Source of the DNA: Lysobacter sp036697405
Lineage (GTDB): Bacteria; Pseudomonadota; Gammaproteobacteria; Xanthomonadales; Xanthomonadaceae
Reading direction: 5' to 3'
DNA: 64,000 nucleotides
NCBI RefSeq assembly: GCF_036697405.1
Contig: NZ_JBAHWA010000003.1
Coordinates: forward strand, 124,001 to 188,000
The position numbers and the translations under genes are program-made. The notes below the pieces were generated by a model, which searched no databases, was not told the origin of the DNA, and saw only the letters and a program-made list of their open reading frames with translations. Positions 17,719 through 26,516 of this stretch are shown here, piece by piece. How positions within the stretch are numbered: the first letter of the stretch is position 1; every line of letters begins with the position of its first letter.

Positions 17719-18247
17719 GCTCTCTCCCCAGCATTCACGAAAACGATGCTAAAGGAGTGTTCTTAAGTAACAAGTCTTGACCGGACAGGCGGTCAAGCGG
17801 TGCGGACAGGCGTGCCAAACAGTGTCATTTTGTGACAAAGAACTGGCCACGAATGCGACTTAAATCCGGAACGCGCGCACGCCAATGCAGTTTTGCGCGG
17901 ATCACGCAGTCCGGTGACGGTGCAAGAAGCCAGCCTTCCGCGATGCGGCAGCATCGAGGCCCGGGCTTTGCGGGACGCCTGCCGGTCGTAGCGCATCGGG
18001 CCATGGAGTGCCCGGGCAAGCACGGGAGGCGTGCGTAGTTATACAGCGCTCAGACGAGCGCTTGCCTGCTGGCCATGGGGGTGCTTCCTGGCCCACGCCA
18101 CGCGCACGCTAGCGGCCAGGCAGCAGCCGCAGAGAGACTCGGTCAGGACGATGAGGCGCCTGTCCACTGCCACGGCACCGGCACCAGAACCGGCCCTGCG
18201 CCGCGCCGATGCCGGGCCTTAAATCTGCGTGCCTGAGCCGGGCAACG
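17719..18247. promoter_or_regulatory. 529-bp intergenic region ahead of the first pilus operon
   Basis: No gene is supported here. The part nearest fimT is relatively AT-rich and contains the inverted repeat TGTCA-N5-TGACA (17823-17837), about 105 bp before fimT, a possible operator. A TGGCACG box nearby (minus strand, around 17815) recalls a sigma54 -24 element, but its -12 GC is one base out of register. The rest, up to the pilE of the second operon, shows no hairpin plus T run, so the second operon may read through into the first. Confidence 0.4.
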
Positions 18248-18724
18248 TCACCAGCAAGACGACAGATCGGCGCTACCGCTGCTGGTCTTGGTGCCGGCCT
18301 GATTGAGCCCCAGGGTCGCGCAGGCGGTGTCGCTGGCCTGGGCGCCCACCGGTGTGGCCTGGAGCGTAAAGCTGTTGGCGGTCTCGTCTCCGGAGCGGCT
18401 GTAGGTGTACGCGGCCGTTCCCTCACGCGGAGATCGCCGATCCGCCGCCGGCACCGAGGCCCAGAAACCTTCGTAAGTATTGTTGATGGTATGGAAGCGC
18501 TCGGCGCGTTGAGCCAACTCGACCAGATCGGCCTTGGCCTGCCCCCGCCGCGATTTGCGCACGCTGTCCATATAGGCGGGATAGGCGACCGCGGCCAGGA
18601 TGCCGACGATCGCCACCGCGATCATCAATTCGATCAGGGTGAAACCCCGCGGCGCCCATGCGGGGGCCGCACGGCCGCGCCGTTGTTGGGGGTACGGCAT
18701 GGTTCCATTTCCGAATGGGCTCAT
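18248..18724 (-). CDS. pilE: Type IV minor pilin PilE (copy 2)
   Basis: 158 aa if it starts at the ATG at 18724, which overlaps the pilY1 stop by ATGA; a second ATG at 18700 is possible. The leader is longer than in copy 1. The prepilin motif GFTLIELMIAVAIVGILAAVA is followed by PAYMDSVRKSRRGQAKADLVELAQRAERF, nearly the same as copy 1, and by the Cys pair TACATLG/LSSCW. The variable middle differs from copy 1. Last gene of the second operon. Confidence 0.92.
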   Translation of the reverse strand: MSPFGNGTMPYPQQRRGRAAPAWAPRGFTLIELMIAVAIVGILAAVAYPAYMDSVRKSRRGQAKADLVELAQRAERFHTINNTYEGFWASVPAADRRSPREGTAAYTYSRSGDETANSFTLQATPVGAQASDTACATLGLNQAGTKTSSGSADLSSCW

Positions 18725-21700
18725 CGCACCTGCCTCCACGACTGCCGCCCGCAGGGGCGCTCCATGTAGCCGCCGCGATCGAGGATCAACGTGCACGGCG
18801 GCGGCGGCGGCGGCGGGCTGCCCGGCGGCGGCGGATCTGCCAGGTTCGGCGGCGGCTTGGGCAGGTAGATGTCGGTGGTGCGATCCGGCGCGCCGGTATC
18901 GTCGCCCGTCGAAACCGCGCCGCAATCGGCGCCGCAGATCGCCGGACCGTCCGGGCCGTTGCGCAGGCCGCCGAGCGCGCCCGCACCCGAGTTCATGTCC
19001 AGGCCGTAGCGCCAATTGCGCACGCCGGCCGTGCAGTCGTCGCCTTGCGGTTCGAACGTAGTGAAAAATACCTTGCCGCTCTGCAGCCTGGGCGTTCCGA
19101 TGAAACGCTCGCCGCGCCCCGGATCTCCGACCTTCAGGTCGACGAACCAGCCGTCGCTGCCGCTCGAGGCCTGGCTGACGCCGCGGCTCTGGGTGCCAGT
19201 CGCATCCGCCGGCAGCGCCCGCAAGCTCTGCTCGCCCAGGGTGCTGCGCCCACCGGAGATGCGGATGCTGCAGTTGGCCTGCGTACAACGGTCGAAGATG
19301 GCGTACAGGCTTTGCACAGGCGGATTCGGCGGCACGATTTCGTCGCCCACGACGAAGTAGCGGCCGGTTCCGAAGTACAGCGAGGTGCCGCCGCCAGGGC
19401 CGTTGGCGATCTCGATGCCGCCGGTGATCGGCTGCGCCCGGCCGGCGGCATCGGTCGCCGTGAACAGGGGCTGGCCGCCGAAGGCCACGTTCCAGGACGA
19501 AATCGCGCTGCCGGACAGGTCGAAACGCCAAAGGTTGCCCTTGAGGTCGCCGCCGTAGACGGTGTCGACCAGACCGTCGGTGTTGTACAGCGCGGCCGCG
19601 GCGATGTTCATCAGGCCATTGGCGGCATTGAACGAGGCCGCGTTCGGCTTCAAGCGCGCAAGCACGGCGCCGGTGTTGACGTCGACCACGAACAGGGCCG
19701 GCGCGCCGCCGTGCGAATTCACGCCATTGCCGAACAGCGCCACCCAACGCGGACCCGCCGGCCCCGCCACCGGCACGATCACCGGCCGCCCCATCACATG
19801 GCCCAGATCGTCGAGCACGGCATTGCCGCCGTTGGTGCCGCGCAGTTCCCACAAGACGGAGCCGTCGCCGAACTGCGTCGGATCGGTCACGTTCAAACCG
19901 GAAACGGAGCGTCCGCCCGCACCGGCAGCGGCCACCAGCAAGGTGCGCCAGCCCCCGCTGTTGGTATTGGGCACGTCCGAAGCCGCGATCTCGCCGTCCA
20001 TCGTATAGACGTGGAGGTAGCCCGGGTTGGCCAACTGGCCCATGCGTTCGCGCGCGGCGGAAGGAATGTAGGCGAAACGCTCGGCGCCGCCGCTGGCGCC
20101 GGCATCGAAGGCGTGCAGCATGCCGTCGTTGGCGCCGACGTAGGCGGTCGCGTGGGCCGGGTTCTTGGCGGCCAGGAACTGCTTGTAGCTCTGGCCCAGC
20201 GCCCCCTTCCATGCCGGCGTGGTCGCACCGTCCCAGGCGCCGTAACCGTAGTCGTCGCGCGCACCGACGATCTCGACGGAGGAGTTGACGATATCGCCCA
20301 GCAATGCCGAGCGCACGCGGAACGGACGCGCGTTGAGCCCGCCGCGCAGGTAGGTCACCAGGTTGTCGTCGCTTTGGCCCTGTAGCCACAGATCGTCGGC
20401 CGGCTGCAGACCGAGCCTGGCGCGGGCCGTCGATGCGGGCGCGAACCCGGCCAGGTTGGCCGCGGTGAACTCGCGCACGCTGACCGTACCCTGCACCGCG
20501 CCGCCGTTGCCGAGCGCGGTCGGCGCCATCACGGTACGGATATTGCGGCTGCCGGGCGTGCGTGCGGCCAGCAGGCCGGCCGCGCTCCAGCGCTGCGTGC
20601 CCTTGCTGCCGTCGGCGTTGAGGTTATAGGCGACCAGATCGCCGGACCAGTCGTTGGAGTTGTCCGGCACCCGGAACGAAGACTCGATCGCGAACGAGGT
20701 GCCCTGGTTCAGGCGTACGCCGGATGCGGAACCACCACTGACCGGCGCCTTGCCCAGGGCGCGGTTGATCAGTTCGCGCAGCTGTTGCTTCAGCTTCGAC
20801 GGATTGCGCGCCATCAGGTAGTTGTCCGGCTGGCCATCGCGGTCGTTGTCCCAATCCGGGGCGCCGTCGCCGTTGGTGTCGACGGCGCTGGCGCCGTATT
20901 TGGCCGCGTACCACAGCGGACTCTGCAAGGAGCCGCCAGCCTGACCGGCCGGCGTGAAACGCTCGACCTTGGGCCTGCGCCAGGCATTGTTGACCGGGCC
21001 GTTCATCGGGTAATTGGTCGCGTGGGGAGTCGCGCCGGTGAGCAGGTTGAAGGTCGCGCCGCCGCTGCAGTTCGGGCAGGGAGGCGAGCTGCCGGCATTC
21101 GGCGGCGCCGGCCGGAACACGATCGGATAGACGCCGTCGCGCCCGTTGCTGCCGGAGATGCCGAAACCGACGTTGACGGGGTTGCCGCTGGAGACGCCGA
21201 TGAACTCGGTCCGCACCAGCACTTCGTTGGCGCCGACCAGCGGCCGGTTATTGGCGCCGGTGCAGGCCGCCGAGTCGCTGCCCCAGCAGATGTCGTAGCC
21301 GTCGAAGTCGCCGTTGGCGTCGTACTGGCAAGCGTTGCCGACACAGTAGGTCAGCATGTAGACGAAGTCGCGATCGTTGGCTTCGCCTTCGGGCGAGCCG
21401 TCCCAGCTGAACATGAAACTGCCGGCGCGGCCGTCCGCGGCGATGTCGCGGCCATAGACGTAGCCCTTGGCGGTCGCGGCCTTTTGCGCGCCGGCCAGGG
21501 TGTCGCCGAGCTGGCAGACGCGTTCGTGGGGGTCGTTCGGATTGGGCACGCAATAAGGCGTCAGGCTCAGTGTGCCGGCGCCAGTACGGACCTCGATCTT
21601 GGGCAGGGAATCGGCCAGGGCCACCGCATACGTGGTGACGTTGATCTTGGTGGCCGCCGGCTTGCCGGCCAAGCCGGGACGCAGGTCGGTGGCGTAGGCG

Positions 21701-23397
21701 GCCTTGGCCAGGCCGGCGACCAGGTAGCTGCCTTCGCGGTACGGCGCGTCGTCGCAGACGCCGCGCACGAACGACAGATCGCTGATCGGCGTCGCGCGGC
21801 AGACGAACTTGTGCGAATTGGCCAGGTTGCCGCTCGCGCTGGCGTCGTCCGGCGCCTGGGCGCCGAAGCCGACGAAATAGTTCTTGCCGTACAGGCCTTC
21901 GTCGGCGCCCAGGGCCGCGGTGGCGGCGGCCGCCGACTGCAGCCCGGGCACGCCGGGCACGCTGTTGCCGTCGTAGGTATTGGTGCCGCTGGACAGGATC
22001 ATGATGCTGCAGTCGGCGCAGTAGGGGTTGCCGCCGCCGTAGGCGCCGGCCGCGGCGGCACCGTAGGGATCCACCCAGGCCGGCCTGGGGCCGCCCCTGA
22101 CGTCGTTGCCCGGGTTGGCGACGAAGCTCGCGGTGGGCGTGGTCTGCCCGGCGATGTAGCGCAGCGCCTCGGCGTACATCTCGCCGACCGGATTGCCCCA
22201 GGGCGTGCAGGCCCAGCCGGCGCCAGGATCGTCGATGGTGCCGTTGCCGATGCTGGTGCGATTGGTGGCGCCCCAGCCGCCGCAGTCCGCGCCCCAGCCG
22301 AAGCCGTTCCAAGCCGTGTTGGTTCCGGCCCAGGCGACGATCTTGAAGCGGCTCAAGGTATTGACGATGCCCTGGCTGCCGTCGGTCTGATTGCAGAAGG
22401 TGCCGTCGGACAGTCGCACTTCGTCGCCGGCCGCGCATTGCGCGGGGTCGCCGCCGTTGCCGGCGAACCGGCCCACGTTCTTGCGCAGCACGCCGCCGGC
22501 ACGCGGCTTGCTGTAGCTGCCGGAGACCAGGCCGAAACGCATCTTTCCGGACTCGCCGAATTCCTGCAGCAACCCTATCGGCTTGAAAGAACTGCCGTAG
22601 CGCGAGCAGAAGCGCTCGCGCGAGGCCTCCGCCACGTTCGGATCGCAGACGTGCACCCGCAAGGTGAAGTCCTGGATCGCCGTCGGGCGGTCGCCGTCGC
22701 CGTCGCCGCCGTTGCGCGCGATGCATTGGGTGAACTCGGTGACGCCCCAGCTCGGGAACGCGCCCTGCGCCATCCGCAACAACGGCGGGCCGTTGTCCGC
22801 CAGGCTGACGTTGCAGAACGTCATCGCCTGGCCCGACGGGGCGACGCCGACGTACTGCGCCAGGTCGGCGCCCCGGTAGATCTTGGCCCAGGCGTGCATG
22901 TCGCTGGGAATGTGCGCGCGCTCCAGCACCGTCAGGGCCGCGGTGTCGACGACGCGCCGTCCTCCGTACAAGACGTACTGCAGGACATCCAACCGGCTCA
23001 TCGTGACCCAGTTGAGGAAGTTGCCGCTCCAGCCGTTGCCGCCGCACTTGTGGTCGGTGGTGCGGCCGGCCCGCGCCTTGAACCGACCGGCGCCGCTGTC
23101 GTAGAGGTAGCACAGGAAGGGATCGAAATAGCCTTCGTAGTCGAAGTTGTTGTTGTAGCTGTTGTCGACCACGCCGTCCCCGTCCAGGTCGGTGTAGTCG
23201 GTATAGGCCTTGTCGAACAGCTGTTCGTCGCGCGAGGCCACCAGCATCATCAGCGGCGGGGTATTGCCGCCCAGATACAGCGGTTTGTCGGCCAGCATGT
23301 AGTCGTTGACGGCGGCCTGGCTTGGCAAGCCGCGCTCGAGCAGCAGCACGGACAGCAACAGCAGGGCGCCAACGCGGCATCGGGTCCAGAGGCTCAT
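18721..23397 (-). CDS. pilY1: PilY1/PilC-type pilus tip protein, long class without an evident MIDAS (copy 2)
   Basis: 1558 aa from the ATG at 23397, with a signal peptide (ALLLLSVLLLERGLPSQA). Early in the protein is a calcium-loop-like DLDGDGVVDNSYNN, then SGNFLNWVTMSRLDVLQYVLYGGRR, a segment typical of PilC/PilY1. No DxSxS VWA motif is seen at the position used in copy 1; ADCSIMILSSGTNTYDGN may be what remains of that fold. The C-terminal propeller has AYVGANDGMLHAFD, a calcium loop NTDGLVDTVYGGDLKGNLWRFDL and a proline-rich linker before the CGRQSWRQVR tail. Expected role: pilus tip cap/adhesin with a different ligand from copy 1. Confidence 0.92.
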   Translation of the reverse strand: MSLWTRCRVGALLLLSVLLLERGLPSQAAVNDYMLADKPLYLGGNTPPLMMLVASRDEQLFDKAYTDYTDLDGDGVVDNSYNNNFDYEGYFDPFLCYLYDSGAGRFKARAGRTTDHKCGGNGWSGNFLNWVTMSRLDVLQYVLYGGRRVVDTAALTVLERAHIPSDMHAWAKIYRGADLAQYVGVAPSGQAMTFCNVSLADNGPPLLRMAQGAFPSWGVTEFTQCIARNGGDGDGDRPTAIQDFTLRVHVCDPNVAEASRERFCSRYGSSFKPIGLLQEFGESGKMRFGLVSGSYSKPRAGGVLRKNVGRFAGNGGDPAQCAAGDEVRLSDGTFCNQTDGSQGIVNTLSRFKIVAWAGTNTAWNGFGWGADCGGWGATNRTSIGNGTIDDPGAGWACTPWGNPVGEMYAEALRYIAGQTTPTASFVANPGNDVRGGPRPAWVDPYGAAAAGAYGGGNPYCADCSIMILSSGTNTYDGNSVPGVPGLQSAAAATAALGADEGLYGKNYFVGFGAQAPDDASASGNLANSHKFVCRATPISDLSFVRGVCDDAPYREGSYLVAGLAKAAYATDLRPGLAGKPAATKINVTTYAVALADSLPKIEVRTGAGTLSLTPYCVPNPNDPHERVCQLGDTLAGAQKAATAKGYVYGRDIAADGRAGSFMFSWDGSPEGEANDRDFVYMLTYCVGNACQYDANGDFDGYDICWGSDSAACTGANNRPLVGANEVLVRTEFIGVSSGNPVNVGFGISGSNGRDGVYPIVFRPAPPNAGSSPPCPNCSGGATFNLLTGATPHATNYPMNGPVNNAWRRPKVERFTPAGQAGGSLQSPLWYAAKYGASAVDTNGDGAPDWDNDRDGQPDNYLMARNPSKLKQQLRELINRALGKAPVSGGSASGVRLNQGTSFAIESSFRVPDNSNDWSGDLVAYNLNADGSKGTQRWSAAGLLAARTPGSRNIRTVMAPTALGNGGAVQGTVSVREFTAANLAGFAPASTARARLGLQPADDLWLQGQSDDNLVTYLRGGLNARPFRVRSALLGDIVNSSVEIVGARDDYGYGAWDGATTPAWKGALGQSYKQFLAAKNPAHATAYVGANDGMLHAFDAGASGGAERFAYIPSAARERMGQLANPGYLHVYTMDGEIAASDVPNTNSGGWRTLLVAAAGAGGRSVSGLNVTDPTQFGDGSVLWELRGTNGGNAVLDDLGHVMGRPVIVPVAGPAGPRWVALFGNGVNSHGGAPALFVVDVNTGAVLARLKPNAASFNAANGLMNIAAAALYNTDGLVDTVYGGDLKGNLWRFDLSGSAISSWNVAFGGQPLFTATDAAGRAQPITGGIEIANGPGGGTSLYFGTGRYFVVGDEIVPPNPPVQSLYAIFDRCTQANCSIRISGGRSTLGEQSLRALPADATGTQSRGVSQASSGSDGWFVDLKVGDPGRGERFIGTPRLQSGKVFFTTFEPQGDDCTAGVRNWRYGLDMNSGAGALGGLRNGPDGPAICGADCGAVSTGDDTGAPDRTTDIYLPKPPPNLADPPPPGSPPPPPPPCTLILDRGGYMERPCGRQSWRQVR

Positions 23398-23414
23398 AGG
23401 GGGCACCCGTCCGC

Positions 23415-23909
23415 TCAGGGAATGTAGATGGTGTCGACCACCGCGATCGCGGTGGCCGAGGCGTCGTGGTCGCCGCTCAAGGCGCTGACCTGGTAGATGT
23501 TGTCGGTCTGCTCGTTTTCCTTGCCGCCGCGCTTGAGGCTGCCGGGGCCGCCCGCGCAGCGGTCGATGCGCCGTACGTGGGTGTCGCGCGAGTTGGGATT
23601 GCTGAGCGGGTCGGACCAGGCGCCGACGTCGAAGGCCTCGTCGCAGCTCTCTTCGTCGGCGGCGAAGGTGCCCTTGCCGCCGAACATCGCCGTCGCGATC
23701 GCGGCCTCGCGCTCGCGCGCCACCGCCTCGGCGTTTTGAAACGCGGCGTTCACCCGGTTGTAGTTCGAGGACATGCGCTCCTGCAGGCTGGTGACCTGCA
23801 TACCGACGATGCCGAGCAAGGCCAGCAGGATCAGCATGATCATCGCCACGTACAGCACGGCGCCGCGCTGTCGCTGCGGGAAACGTTGAGGAAGGCGCGG
23901 ATGCGGCAT
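23415..23909 (-). CDS. pilX: Type IV pilus assembly protein PilX (copy 2)
   Basis: 164 aa. The hydrophobic N-terminus RGAVLYVAMIMLILLALLGIVGMQV followed by SLQERMSSNYNRVNAAFQNAEAVARE is the PilX signature. The C-terminus AIAVVDTIYIP mirrors copy 1 (AVVDTIFIGR). Two cysteines could pair. It lies between pilW (10 bp before) and pilY1 (17 bp after). Confidence 0.91.
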   Translation of the reverse strand: MPHPRLPQRFPQRQRGAVLYVAMIMLILLALLGIVGMQVTSLQERMSSNYNRVNAAFQNAEAVAREREAAIATAMFGGKGTFAADEESCDEAFDVGAWSDPLSNPNSRDTHVRRIDRCAGGPGSLKRGGKENEQTDNIYQVSALSGDHDASATAIAVVDTIYIP

Positions 23910-23919
23910 GACGACTCCG

Positions 23920-25116
23920 TTACTTGCCGTAAAGACGGTTGCGCAAGGCGATGCTCGACTCGTACACCGAGCGATAGCGACCGTCGCCCGGCGGCGTCAC
24001 TCGCAGGCCGAGCAGGCTCGGAACCGCGACGGCGGGCGCCACACCCGCGCGCTCGGTGCTACGACTGAGGAAGGCGACCTGGACCATGCCGACCCGCCGC
24101 CACGGCAGGCGATCGCCGCCGGGCTGGATCACCCGCGCCACGTCCTGGCGCGCGACATAGCCCGAAGGCGCGCGCGTCTGGTCGGTGGTGAGGTCCATGC
24201 CGTAGATCAGCTGCATGTTCTCTATTCCTTCGACCAGTTCCTCCGGCCGCCCCCCGACCACGGCGACCGCGCCGCTGCCCGGCGCGGCGGTGAAACGCGC
24301 CCGATACAGGGCAGGCTCGCCGGCGGCGTTGAGCGCGACGTAATAGGCCTCGCTTTCGGCGCGAAACAGCTGGCTGCCCTTCAGCGTTTCCAAGGACAGG
24401 TCCGAGCGGTTGAGACCGGTCGGGTTGACCGTGATCGTGGCGCCGGAAGCGGCGACGCTGACCGCCGTGGCCTGGAACGCGACCGCCTTCTGACAGCTGC
24501 CGACCGCGAACAGGCCGGGGTTGGCGATACCGGAGGCCTCGTTCAAACGGGCCCAACCCGCGCTGGCGACGCTGATCGTATTGGCCGTGGCCGCGCGCAC
24601 CGGCACGCTCTCGGCGGTGAAGTAACGCAGCAACACCACGTCGCTGCCCGCCATCGGCGCCGGCGTCAGGCCCTGCACATACGCAGGCAAGGCCGGCGAG
24701 CCCGCCCAGGCGCCGCCGCCGGCCGGCAGCGTCAGGCTGTCGCCGGGCGCGGTATTGGCCGCTTCGAAGCCCTGTATCGCGGCCTGGAACTGCAACGGCT
24801 CGGGTGCGGTTTCGAGTTGCGCGTTGGTCGGCACGGTCTGGGCGACGAAGGTGGAGCGAAACCCCAGCACGCCCGGCAGGAAGCGGACCTGATCGCTGTA
24901 GCAGCCCATATGCCCGGCCATGCGCAGGTCGCGCTGCAGATAATCCATCGCGAAACGGCTGTTCTCCTGCACCCGCGACAGGCCTTCGGACAGCTTGTAG
25001 GTGATGCGCGAGGCCTCGAACACCTGCACCAGCCCCAGCATCAACAACGCGCCCAGCACCAGCGAAATCATCAGCTCGACCAGGCTGAAACCCCGCGGCA
25101 ACGCTGCCGGCCTCAT
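23920..25116 (-). CDS. pilW: Type IV pilus assembly protein PilW (copy 2)
   Basis: 398 aa. The ATG at 25116 overlaps the pilV stop (ATGA). The prepilin motif is GFSLVELMISLVLGALLMLGLVQV, followed by VQENSRFAMDYLQRDLRMAGHMGC and LVEGIENMQLIYGMD, all aligned with copy 1. It ends in GRYRSVYESSIALRNRLYGK. Same tip role as copy 1, and it keeps the same gene order around it. Confidence 0.93.
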   Translation of the reverse strand: MRPAALPRGFSLVELMISLVLGALLMLGLVQVFEASRITYKLSEGLSRVQENSRFAMDYLQRDLRMAGHMGCYSDQVRFLPGVLGFRSTFVAQTVPTNAQLETAPEPLQFQAAIQGFEAANTAPGDSLTLPAGGGAWAGSPALPAYVQGLTPAPMAGSDVVLLRYFTAESVPVRAATANTISVASAGWARLNEASGIANPGLFAVGSCQKAVAFQATAVSVAASGATITVNPTGLNRSDLSLETLKGSQLFRAESEAYYVALNAAGEPALYRARFTAAPGSGAVAVVGGRPEELVEGIENMQLIYGMDLTTDQTRAPSGYVARQDVARVIQPGGDRLPWRRVGMVQVAFLSRSTERAGVAPAVAVPSLLGLRVTPPGDGRYRSVYESSIALRNRLYGK

Positions 25117-25604
25117 AGCTGCGTCTCCAGGGTCACCCGCCCGTTGCTGTTGGCGCCGACCTCGCCGACCTCGCCGTTGGCGTCCGACCAGCTGATGGTG
25201 ACCGTCATCCGCATGCCGTTCTGGACCACGTCGGCGTAGGCCTGGCCGCCCAAGGCGGCGCGCACCTGGCAGCGCCAGCGCTCCATGCTGGCGGCCGGCG
25301 ACACCGCGGCGACGGGACGCGAGCAGTTGCTGCCGCTCACGCTTCCGAAGCTGGCGCGGTTGATGGCGGTGTACTGCGGCGACTGCCAGCGGTTGGCGCG
25401 CACCTGGTCGAGCAGGTCGTAGGCCAGGTTGGTCGCCTGCGTGCGCAGGTTGGCGCTCTGGGTGTAGCGCACGCTCAGGGTCTGCACCATCGCGAAGCCC
25501 AGCAACCCGAGCGCGATCACCACCAGCGCGACCAGCACTTCGATCAGGGTGAAGCCGCCCTGCGCGCGGCGACGCGGCGGCGTTGACCGTGCGCGCGCGC
25601 TCAC
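25113..25604 (-). CDS. pilV: Type IV pilus modification protein PilV (copy 2), GTG start
   Basis: 163 aa. The start is the GTG at 25604, whose bases overlap the fimT stop (GTGA); no ATG lies before the prepilin motif GFTLIEVLVALVVIALGLLGFA. The family pattern VQTLSVRYTQSANLRTQATNLAYDLLDQ and the Cys pair (SNCSRP, WRCQV) match copy 1. A GTG start in a coupled overlap fits tight translational linkage with fimT. Confidence 0.91.
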   Translation of the reverse strand: MSARARSTPPRRRAQGGFTLIEVLVALVVIALGLLGFAMVQTLSVRYTQSANLRTQATNLAYDLLDQVRANRWQSPQYTAINRASFGSVSGSNCSRPVAAVSPAASMERWRCQVRAALGGQAYADVVQNGMRMTVTISWSDANGEVGEVGANSNGRVTLETQL

Positions 25605-26128
25605 GAGCACAGCTCCCGTTGCATGCGCAGCTGGCCGGTGGCGGCCACCACGATGGTGCGCACCTGGTTGGCGCCCGGGCTGCACTCCTGCGGCCGCAGG
25701 GTGAAATTGCGCGCGTTGCCGTCGCGCAGGCGGCCACGGGTGTCGAACTGGAATACGGTGGTGCTGCCGGCATCGGCCGCGACCGTCAGCGCGATCTGCG
25801 CGGGCGCGCGCACGTAGCGCATGACCTCGTCGGCCGTAGGCGCGTTGTCGTTGTTGCGGTCGGTCCAGACGATCCAGCCGTCGCCCCAGCCGCCGCCGCA
25901 ACTGCTGCCGTCGGCGCTGGTGCAGACCCGCCCGCCCTGCGGACTGCGCAAGGCCTCGCTGCGGGCCAGGCTCATGGTCGCGATCAGTTCGTTCGCGGAC
26001 GTGGCCACGCGGTTGGAGCGCAGGCTCTCCTGGAAGCTGGGCAGCCCCCAGCCCACCAGGATCGCCACGATGGCGATCGCGACCACCAGTTCCAGCAGGG
26101 TGAAGCCCTGGCTGTTTCCGCTCGGCAT
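25601..26128 (-). CDS. fimT: GspH/FimT-family pseudopilin (copy 2)
   Basis: 175 aa, first gene of the second operon, with a strong Shine-Dalgarno (GGAGGAGGGG). Prepilin motif GFTLLELVVAIAIVAILVGWG; FimT pattern LIATMSLARSEALRSP, GGWGDGWIVWTDRNND and a C-terminal TIVVAATGQLRMQRELCS close to copy 1. Same expected role in pilus priming or DNA binding. Confidence 0.9.
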   Translation of the reverse strand: MPSGNSQGFTLLELVVAIAIVAILVGWGLPSFQESLRSNRVATSANELIATMSLARSEALRSPQGGRVCTSADGSSCGGGWGDGWIVWTDRNNDNAPTADEVMRYVRAPAQIALTVAADAGSTTVFQFDTRGRLRDGNARNFTLRPQECSPGANQVRTIVVAATGQLRMQRELCS

Positions 26129-26516
26129 CGCACCCCTCCTCCGTAGACGGGTGCATGCTTATTCTATAAACGGAAAATTAAAACCCGATCCGGACAAACG
26201 GTCGGCGACCGAGGGCGGACGGCTTGCGGTCCAGCGTCTTGGTGCCGTGCGCGCACAGGATTCGCTCCTGTACGCACGCGGTGCGCAAACTACTGTTTCT
26301 CCGGCTTATTCTCGCCCACCGGGCCTAGTGCGCAAGAAAACCACTAATCGCGCTGGGTAATGTCATGTCGAAGACCGACACGAGGCACAGCTTTTCCATT
26401 CAGGAAAACCCATCTAATCGGCCGTCGCTGTTGGCACGGCTGCAGTCCGCGCCCCGAAGCCAGGGCGCCCAGATGACGCCCCTGCTCGTCCGAACCGGTG
26501 CGGCCAAGCCCGCCGC
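26129..26516. promoter_or_regulatory. 388-bp promoter region of the second pilus operon
   Basis: No gene. The stretch 26150-26185 is markedly AT-rich; on the minus strand it offers a -10-like TAGAAT about 35 bp before fimT, without a clear -35. An interrupted inverted repeat, ACAGGA (26255-26260) with TCCTGT (26266-26271) plus GCG/CGC, lies about 125 bp upstream and might bind a regulator. The rest is unremarkable, and no terminator for ppnN is visible. Confidence 0.4.

Noticed and set aside
17800..17820. TGGCACG box as a sigma54 promoter before the first pilus operon
   Set aside because: The GC of the -12 element is 11, not 10, bases from GG, and the TTGC part is missing. Sigma54 control of minor-pilin operons is also not the usual pattern.
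18248..20389. 713-codon minus frame ending in pilE (copy 2)
   Set aside because: Only the last ~158 codons are real; the earlier part runs antiframe through pilY1 and has no domain.
26251..26280. tRNA-like or ncRNA structure before the second pilus operon
   Set aside because: The stem is interrupted by mismatches and no cloverleaf or known RNA family fits.
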